Below, one piece after another: positions 5,042 through 9,696 of a DNA stretch of 9,696 nt. A model generated the notes under the pieces. The model made no database searches. It was not told the origin of the DNA and saw only the letters and a list, made by a program, of their open reading frames with translations. Positions within the stretch are counted from its first letter, which is position 1; each line of letters starts with the position of its first letter. This DNA is from Nitrosopumilus sp. UBA526 (GTDB lineage Archaea > Thermoproteota > Nitrososphaeria > Nitrososphaerales > Nitrosopumilaceae): NCBI GenBank assembly GCA_002506665.1, contig DAXZ01000002.1, positions 1 through 9,696 of the forward strand, written 5' to 3'. A program made the position numbers and the translations under genes.

Positions 5042-6013
5042 TCAGTACCCAACAGAATAGATCGGCCGTCGTCCATTCATCCCAAGATTCAGATTTTTAA
5101 CCGTTATCTCTGCCATCTTGGATCTCGTCTCCCTAGTCGAACTGCCTATGTGTGGAGCAAGAACCACATTTGGCAGTCTTGCCAAGGGGTAATTCTTTGG
5201 GACAGGTTCTGTCTCAAACACGTCTAGTCCTGCACCGGAGATTGTACCGTTCTTTAGGGCAGTAAAGAGATCCCGCTCATCTACTAGCCGCCCCCGTGCT
5301 GTGTTTATCAGAAATGCCGATCTCTTCATCTTTTTAAGATTCTTCATACCAAACAGATTCTCTGTCTCTTTGGTGTGAGGGGTGTGAATTGAGACAAAGT
5401 CACTGCGAGATAATAGTTGCTCAAATGATACATACTTTGCACCTAGAGCCTTTTCTTGAGATTTTGATACCCGTCTACGGTTATGGTATATTATATTTAC
5501 ATCAAATGCCTTTGCTCTCTTTGCAAACGTACTACCAATCCTCCCCAGACCTAGAATTCCGACAGTCTTTCCTTGCAGACCCACACCGACATAGTCATAC
5601 GCCCCATAGACTCTGGTCCACCTGCCTGCACGAATGGTTCTGTCCCCTTCAGTTACCCTGCGTGAGACATCAAGTAGTAAGGAGAATGCTAAATCAGCCG
5701 TTGCATCTGTTAGTACCTCCGGGGTATAGCCAACACGAATCTTTCTCTTTTTGGCATGCTCTGTATCCACGTGATCAAAGCCCACGCTGTAGGTACTGAT
5801 AACTTTGAGATTCTGTGCATGGTCAATTATATCACTTGTAATATTATCATATGGAAAACAGACCAGTCCGTCAGCATCCCTTATCTTTGATCGCAGTCTT
5901 GCCTGTGAGATAGGGCTGCGTCCAGAATGAATCTCAATACGGTATCTCTTTTTTAGTTCTGCTAGTGCAAAGTCATGTATAACTCCGGTAAGAAAGACTC
6001 GTTTTTTCATCAT
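5042..6013 (-). CDS. D-2-hydroxyacid dehydrogenase (glyoxylate/hydroxypyruvate reductase-like)
   Basis: A 323-aa NAD(P)-dependent dehydrogenase that reversibly reduces a 2-oxoacid to the D-2-hydroxyacid in the cytosol. The Rossmann motif GLGRIG is at 155-160. The catalytic set is complete: R240 (NTARGR), E269 (FETEP) and H288 (APHIGS), and the substrate-loop motif STYSVGFDHVD is present. The closest activity classes are glyoxylate or hydroxypyruvate reductase and phosphoglycerate dehydrogenase. There is no C-terminal ACT or regulatory domain, which makes a full serine-pathway SerA less likely; sequence alone cannot settle the substrate. I chose the ATG at 6013 because a TATA element at 6035-6041 is centred 25 nt upstream (leaderless start). 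A TTG at 6031 would add six residues but lies too close to the TATA box. It diverges from the cysteine-rich gene at 6065. Confidence 0.85.
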   Translation of the reverse strand: MMKKRVFLTGVIHDFALAELKKRYRIEIHSGRSPISQARLRSKIRDADGLVCFPYDNITSDIIDHAQNLKVISTYSVGFDHVDTEHAKKRKIRVGYTPEVLTDATADLAFSLLLDVSRRVTEGDRTIRAGRWTRVYGAYDYVGVGLQGKTVGILGLGRIGSTFAKRAKAFDVNIIYHNRRRVSKSQEKALGAKYVSFEQLLSRSDFVSIHTPHTKETENLFGMKNLKKMKRSAFLINTARGRLVDERDLFTALKNGTISGAGLDVFETEPVPKNYPLARLPNVVLAPHIGSSTRETRSKMAEITVKNLNLGMNGRRPIYSVGY

Positions 6014-6034
6014 TTTTGATGAATATCTCAAACC

Positions 6035-6041
6035 ATTTATA
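6035..6041. promoter_or_regulatory. Shared TATA element for two divergent leaderless genes
   Basis: ATTTATA (TATAAAT on the minus strand) is centred at 6038. The minus-strand ATG starts at 6013 and the plus-strand ATG at 6065, 25 and 27 nt away. No other TATA-like sequence is placed as well for either gene. One TATA element, with TBP bound in either orientation, could serve both genes. Confidence 0.55.
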
Positions 6042-6064
6042 CGATCTCATTCCAAGTCTATTTG

Positions 6065-6199
6065 ATGTCAGAAGATACCGAGTTTGCAGTCTGTGTAAAG
6101 TGTAGAAAGTCGATTGAAAAGTGTGAATGTGTGTGTCCTTATTGTGGTGAACGTGACAAGTGTGAATGCGCATTGTTTGATGCCGCCACCGGAGGTTAG
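6065..6199 (+). CDS. 44-aa cysteine-rich zinc-ribbon-like protein
   Basis: A very small protein with eight cysteines: C10-x2-C13, C20-x-C22-x-C24-x2-C27 and C33-x-C35, the centre reading CECVCPYCGERDKCEC. This pattern can bind one or two zinc ions; an iron-sulfur site is an alternative. The ATG lies 27 nt after the TATA centre at 6038, which supports a leaderless start, and there is no competing upstream start. It ends 39 bp before the likely GTG start of the 2-oxoacid:ferredoxin oxidoreductase alpha subunit, in the same direction, so it may be co-transcribed. A role as a small partner or regulator of that iron-sulfur enzyme is possible but unproven. The TAG stop follows GGAGGT, which could act on a downstream start. 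Confidence 0.65.
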   Translation: MSEDTEFAVCVKCRKSIEKCECVCPYCGERDKCECALFDAATGG

Positions 6200-6238
6200 A
6201 ATGAATGAATATATTAAATCCGTCAAAGGTGAATGTCT

Positions 6239-8146
6239 GTGAATGCTGATTTTACATGGCTAATCGGGGGCCCTCAGGGCAGTGGTGTAGAGTCGGGCGC
6301 CAACATCTTCTCAAAGGTCTGCGCCGAGATGGGCTATCAGATATTTGGCAAGAGAGAGTTTTACTCCAACATCAAGGGGGAGCACAGCTACTTTATCGTA
6401 AGGGTTGCAGACAAAGAGATCCACTCAAACGTAACTGATGTCAATCTCATGGTATCATTTGATGCCGAGACAATCTTTCGGCACTTTGATGAAATAGTAT
6501 CAGATGGCGGGATAATCTATGACGCTGATCTAGCAGAGACAAAGACCGATGCAGTCCACACCCTTGATGCGCCATTCAAAGAGAGACTGCATGAACGCCT
6601 CAGATCAGAGGACAGGCCGTTTACCGTTGCAGGTGCATTGGAGATTGCAAGAGGAAACGGCGTCAAGCTGTTCCCTGTATCCTTCAAGTCCATACTTGAG
6701 GCATTGGCAACAGAGACTGAAAACCCCCGTCTGAAGGGACTAGTCAGAATGTTCAATGTCATTGGTGTGTCATTATCCCTAGGGCTAGTCAGGATGTCAA
6801 CTGATTCGCTACAAAAGACCATAGGTAAAATATTTTCAAACAAGCCAGAAGTTGCAAAGATAAACCAGTTGGCGGCAACCTATGCATACAACTTTGCTAC
6901 TGCAAAGTTTGAGGGTTTCAATCATGTACTGTCTGGAATACAAAAAACTCCCGGTACGCTCCTGATACAAGGATTTCAGGGAACCGCCCTAGGAAAGATG
7001 GCGTGCGGCTGCAGATTCCAGGCCTACTATCCCATAACTCCGGCATCTGACGAATCTGTATTTCTAGAATCAAATGAGATCATCGAGGTAATTGATAACA
7101 GGCCAGGCTCTACTGCAGTCATTCAGGCAGAAGATGAGATCTGTGCGATGGGAATGACAATTGGCGGCTCACTGACTGGAACACGTTCGGCAACATGTAC
7201 TTCGGGTCCTGGATTTGCACTGATGGCAGAAATGCTGGGATGGGCCGGAATAAATGAGGTACCAATAGTCATTACCAATTACCAGCGAAGCGGGCCCTCT
7301 ACTGGTCTTCCGACACGGCATGGACAAGACGATCTGCTCTTTGCAGTACATGCAGGCCACGGTGACTTTCCAAAAATAGTCTATGCATCAGGGGATATTG
7401 AGGAGAGTTTCTATGACACTGGCAACTGCTTTAACTATGCTGATATCTTTCAGGTTCCTGTAATTCACATGATGGACAAGTTCCATGCAAGCTCAGTAAT
7501 CACATGCAAGAGGTTTGATCCCCAAAAGATTACCATAAACCGGGGCAAGCTCTTGGAGAAGGTAGATGATAACTATAGGCGGTTTGAGTTTACAGACGAT
7601 GGCGTCTCACCACGCTCCAGGCTTGGCATGGATAATGGAATATTTTGGAATACCGGGGACGAGTCAGACGAGACAGGTCACATTACAGAGGATCCAATAT
7701 TGCGCGTAAAGATGATGAATAAGAGAATGTCCCGCCTAGACCTGATTCTAAGGAACATTCCAGATAATGAGCAGGTCATCTCCTTTGGCGTTGAGGAGCA
7801 TACCATAGTATCATGGGGGTCTGCCAAAGGACCCATACTTGATGCCATAAAGATGCTCAAAGAGGAGGGGATAAAGATAGGATTCGTCCAGCTAAAACTG
7901 TTGCATCCATTCCCAAGTGACTATGTTAACTTTTTGATAAAGGATGCAAAGACCATAATCGACATAGAGGCAAACTATTCAGGCCAGCTAGGGAAATTAT
8001 TCAAGCAGAACACGGGACGAGATATTGACTATTATATCTTAAAATATACAGGGCGTGTCATGACATGCATTGAAGTGTATGACGCGCTTAAAAAGATCGT
8101 ACAAAACAAGGCAGACAGGCGGGAGGTTTTAATGCATGGCGCTTAA
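6239..8146 (+). CDS. korA: 2-oxoacid:ferredoxin oxidoreductase, alpha subunit (gamma-alpha fusion)
   Basis: The large subunit of the heterodimeric archaeal enzyme that, with ferredoxin and CoA, interconverts 2-oxoacids and acyl-CoA plus CO2. Numbering from the ATG at 6233 (637 aa), the gamma domain begins with GGPQGSGVESG and covers about the first 190 residues. The alpha domain follows, with YPITP at 266-270 and R352 in YQRSGPSTGLPT, both characteristic of the Sulfolobus-type enzyme, and ends in the transketolase-like C-terminal domain. Length matches that family. I place the start at GTG 6239 because AGGTGA (6227-6232) lies six bases before it; the ATG at 6233 would have no spacer. The last 11 nt overlap the beta-subunit gene. 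In autotrophic ammonia-oxidising archaea this enzyme links acetyl-CoA or succinyl-CoA to pyruvate or 2-oxoglutarate; which substrate is preferred cannot be read here. Confidence 0.93.
   Translation: MNADFTWLIGGPQGSGVESGANIFSKVCAEMGYQIFGKREFYSNIKGEHSYFIVRVADKEIHSNVTDVNLMVSFDAETIFRHFDEIVSDGGIIYDADLAETKTDAVHTLDAPFKERLHERLRSEDRPFTVAGALEIARGNGVKLFPVSFKSILEALATETENPRLKGLVRMFNVIGVSLSLGLVRMSTDSLQKTIGKIFSNKPEVAKINQLAATYAYNFATAKFEGFNHVLSGIQKTPGTLLIQGFQGTALGKMACGCRFQAYYPITPASDESVFLESNEIIEVIDNRPGSTAVIQAEDEICAMGMTIGGSLTGTRSATCTSGPGFALMAEMLGWAGINEVPIVITNYQRSGPSTGLPTRHGQDDLLFAVHAGHGDFPKIVYASGDIEESFYDTGNCFNYADIFQVPVIHMMDKFHASSVITCKRFDPQKITINRGKLLEKVDDNYRRFEFTDDGVSPRSRLGMDNGIFWNTGDESDETGHITEDPILRVKMMNKRMSRLDLILRNIPDNEQVISFGVEEHTIVSWGSAKGPILDAIKMLKEEGIKIGFVQLKLLHPFPSDYVNFLIKDAKTIIDIEANYSGQLGKLFKQNTGRDIDYYILKYTGRVMTCIEVYDALKKIVQNKADRREVLMHGA
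8122..8127 (+). promoter_or_regulatory. Ribosome binding site for the beta subunit
   Basis: GGAGGT with an 8-nt spacer to the ATG at 8136. It lies within the end of the alpha-subunit gene and fixes the beta start despite the 11-nt overlap. Confidence 0.75.
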
Positions 8147-9098
8147 GCTGGCAGATTACAAGACAGACGTACACAATGACTGGTGTCCGGGATGTGGAGA
8201 TTTTGGCATAGTCAATGCAATTCAGATGGCACTAGCAGAGATGGGCATAAGGCGAGACAAGACTACAATGTTTTCAGGAATTGGTTGTTCTGGCAAGACC
8301 TCGCACTATATCAACACTTTTGGCGTCCACACGTTGCACGGAAGGGTCTTGACGTTTGCACAGGGCGCAAAGATTGCAAATCCGGAGATGACTGTTCTTG
8401 CAGTGGGGGGAGACGGGGACGGTCTGGGAATTGGCGCCGGCCACTTTGTTGCAGCCGGCAGACGAAACGTGGACATGACTTATATCATATTTGACAACGG
8501 TGTGTATGGTTTAACAAAGGGGCAGGCATCACCTACTTTGAAGCTTGGAGAAAAGACAAAGTCGTTGCCTTCTGCAAATACAAATGCTAGTGTCAATCCC
8601 ATCGGACTAGCAGTTGCAAGTGGTTTTACGTTTGTAGCCCGTGGATACTCGTATGATGTCAGACATCTCAAGGACCTTATAATCAAGGCAGTCAATCACA
8701 AGGGATTGTCATTTCTTGATGTTTTACAGCCCTGTCCTACCTATAATGATCTCAACACCAGGGACTGGTATGCAGGAACAGACCTAGTTGATGAGGCACA
8801 AAAGAGACATTCCAGGATATACAAGCTAGAAGACCAAAAGTTTGATCCTACAGTAAACTATGCCTCCGAAGTCGAGGTAAATGAAAAGTTGGCTCAGGCA
8901 CTGATAAAGTCCCTAGAATGGGGAGAAAAGATTCCAATAGGCGTGTTTTACAAGAACGAGTGGATCTCGCCATATGATCAGAGGATAAAAGACAAGATTC
9001 CAAACTATCTGGAAAACCCTCCTGCAAAACAAACAATCTCCAAAGACGGCCAGCCTAGTACCGATATCTCAAAGATACTAGACTCGCTAGAAGTGTAG
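8136..9098 (+). CDS. korB: 2-oxoacid:ferredoxin oxidoreductase, beta subunit
   Basis: The 320-aa subunit that binds thiamine diphosphate and one [4Fe-4S] cluster. The cluster cysteines are C17 and C20 (WCPGCGDFG), C51 (GIGCSGK) and C200 (LQPCPTYND), matching the four-cysteine pattern of Sulfolobus-type beta subunits. The thiamine diphosphate motif starts at D93 (GDGDGLGIG) and continues to FDNGVYGLTKGQASPT, with N121. K54, L126 and K128 align with residues reported as important for CoA or 2-oxoacid handling in the Sulfolobus enzyme. There is no fused ferredoxin domain, so electrons must go to a separate ferredoxin encoded elsewhere. The overlap with the alpha gene and the strong ribosome binding site support coupled, equimolar synthesis. 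The gene ends 2 bp from the convergent surface-protein gene, so transcription of one could interfere with the other. Confidence 0.94.
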   Translation: MALKLADYKTDVHNDWCPGCGDFGIVNAIQMALAEMGIRRDKTTMFSGIGCSGKTSHYINTFGVHTLHGRVLTFAQGAKIANPEMTVLAVGGDGDGLGIGAGHFVAAGRRNVDMTYIIFDNGVYGLTKGQASPTLKLGEKTKSLPSANTNASVNPIGLAVASGFTFVARGYSYDVRHLKDLIIKAVNHKGLSFLDVLQPCPTYNDLNTRDWYAGTDLVDEAQKRHSRIYKLEDQKFDPTVNYASEVEVNEKLAQALIKSLEWGEKIPIGVFYKNEWISPYDQRIKDKIPNYLENPPAKQTISKDGQPSTDISKILDSLEV

Positions 9099-9100
9099 AA

Positions 9101-9696
9101 TTATTGAACTGCAAAATAGGTATTGGAATTATTAGAGCCATAGTTTCCATCAATCCAAAATATTAACAGATAATTATCGGCAGTAAAATCCCGGGTTATA
9201 TCAAAACTAGTCTCAAATGTTCCATCGCTGTTTATAGAACATGCTGATCTCTTGCCATCACTGTAATTGTACCATTGTCCAAATTCAGGAAGTGAGCCAT
9301 ATGTTGCAATTATCGCGTCTCTGGAATTTGCATCAAAGTAATTGTTGAATGCATCAACGTCATAAGGATGGTATCTTTCACATTCCATAGAACCTATGCT
9401 ACCGCCATGACGGTTGATGTCATCATGGATTGACCTGTAATTAACTCCAACAAATTCATACTCGGAATATGCCACAACGGTTCCACCAAACGTTGTTCTA
9501 GCTTTGGAAGTGATGACAACGTCAGGTATCTTTCCAGTTACGCTAACAGTATCACCTAAACCGTACTGTTTCTTGTCAGTACTTATCAACCCTTTATCGG
9601 CCTGGGATGGAATGTTTGCTGTTTCTAGACCTGCAATTTGAGCTTCTAATTGTGCTAGTTTTTCAAGTATCAGTGAAATGACATTGGGACTAGATG
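9101..9696 (-). CDS. Probable extracellular/surface protein, C-terminal part (partial)
   Basis: The frame is open to the window edge, giving the last 197 residues; the start lies outside. It begins with a short leucine/glutamate-rich coiled-coil stretch (SLILEKLAQLEAQIAGLETA). A beta-sandwich-like domain follows, opening with ISTDKKQYGLGDTVSVTGKIP. This TDKxxYxxGDxVxVxGxxP pattern is common at the start of Ig-like domains in secreted thaumarchaeal proteins. The rest is rich in Asn, Ser, Tyr and Asp, with a cysteine pair (MECERY and SACSIN). No C-terminal membrane anchor is visible, so anchoring, if any, would be elsewhere. Its function may be in the cell envelope or S-layer; a signal peptide cannot be checked because the N-terminus is missing. 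An internal TTG at 9587-9589 is unlikely to be the real start, because coding continues upstream. Confidence 0.65.
   Translation of the reverse strand, partial: SSPNVISLILEKLAQLEAQIAGLETANIPSQADKGLISTDKKQYGLGDTVSVTGKIPDVVITSKARTTFGGTVVAYSEYEFVGVNYRSIHDDINRHGGSIGSMECERYHPYDVDAFNNYFDANSRDAIIATYGSLPEFGQWYNYSDGKRSACSINSDGTFETSFDITRDFTADNYLLIFWIDGNYGSNNSNTYFAVQ

Noticed and set aside
5389..5799. 136-codon ORF opposite the dehydrogenase
   Set aside because: Antisense shadow of a gene with complete catalytic motifs; its sequence is rich in His/Leu/Ser as expected for such shadows.
1..9696. CRISPR array, tRNA or rRNA genes
   Set aside because: No regularly spaced direct repeats, no cloverleaf with GTTCRA-type T-arm, and no rRNA-like conserved stretch were seen on either strand.

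Overview
The window looks like a chromosomal segment of an ammonia-oxidising archaeon of the Nitrososphaerota (thaumarchaea; a Nitrosopumilales-like lineage is my guess). The reasons are a two-subunit archaeal 2-oxoacid:ferredoxin oxidoreductase, a surface-protein domain style typical of this group, low to moderate GC, and many genes whose start codon lies about 26 nt after a TATA box, as in leaderless archaeal transcripts. No marker gene here fixes the genus.

Region 1 (1-562) is AT-rich accessory DNA: the probable tail of an upstream gene and two small overlapping genes of unknown function (112-294, 263-505).

Region 2 (563-4578) is the main finding, a 4016-bp transposon. It has perfect 29-bp terminal inverted repeats, continued inward by a diverged second block. 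It is flanked by an exact 8-bp target duplication, TGGTGTGG. It carries a type II restriction-modification system: a PD-(D/E)xK-like nuclease half and a beta-class TSPPY DNA methyltransferase half. It also carries a small coiled-coil protein gene on the minus strand, a 43-codon leader ORF, and an IS6-like DDE transposase with an N-terminal SWIM zinc finger and zinc ribbon. A run of 12 G at the nuclease/methyltransferase junction fuses the two reading frames. With 11 G the nuclease would stop in a TTGA overlap with a well-placed methyltransferase start, so the tract may be a phase-variation switch. The transposase has a one-base frameshift near its C-terminus, so this copy may be immobile without frameshifting or correction.

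Region 3 (4579-5041) is the other side of the insertion site. It has no convincing gene, ends in a terminator-like hairpin with T-runs on both strands, and holds a small minus-strand ORF interrupted by an in-frame TAG.

Region 4 (5042-9098) has a more GC-rich, housekeeping character. A D-2-hydroxyacid dehydrogenase (minus) and a 44-aa cysteine-rich protein (plus) diverge from one TATA element that sits midway between their start codons. The 44-aa gene is followed by the alpha(gamma-alpha fused) and beta subunits of 2-oxoacid:ferredoxin oxidoreductase, which overlap by 11 nt. This enzyme interconverts acyl-CoA plus CO2 and 2-oxoacids, feeding fixed carbon from acetyl-CoA or succinyl-CoA into pyruvate or 2-oxoglutarate.

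Region 5 (9101-9696) is the C-terminal part of a probable extracellular protein on the minus strand, separated from the beta-subunit gene by 2 bp.
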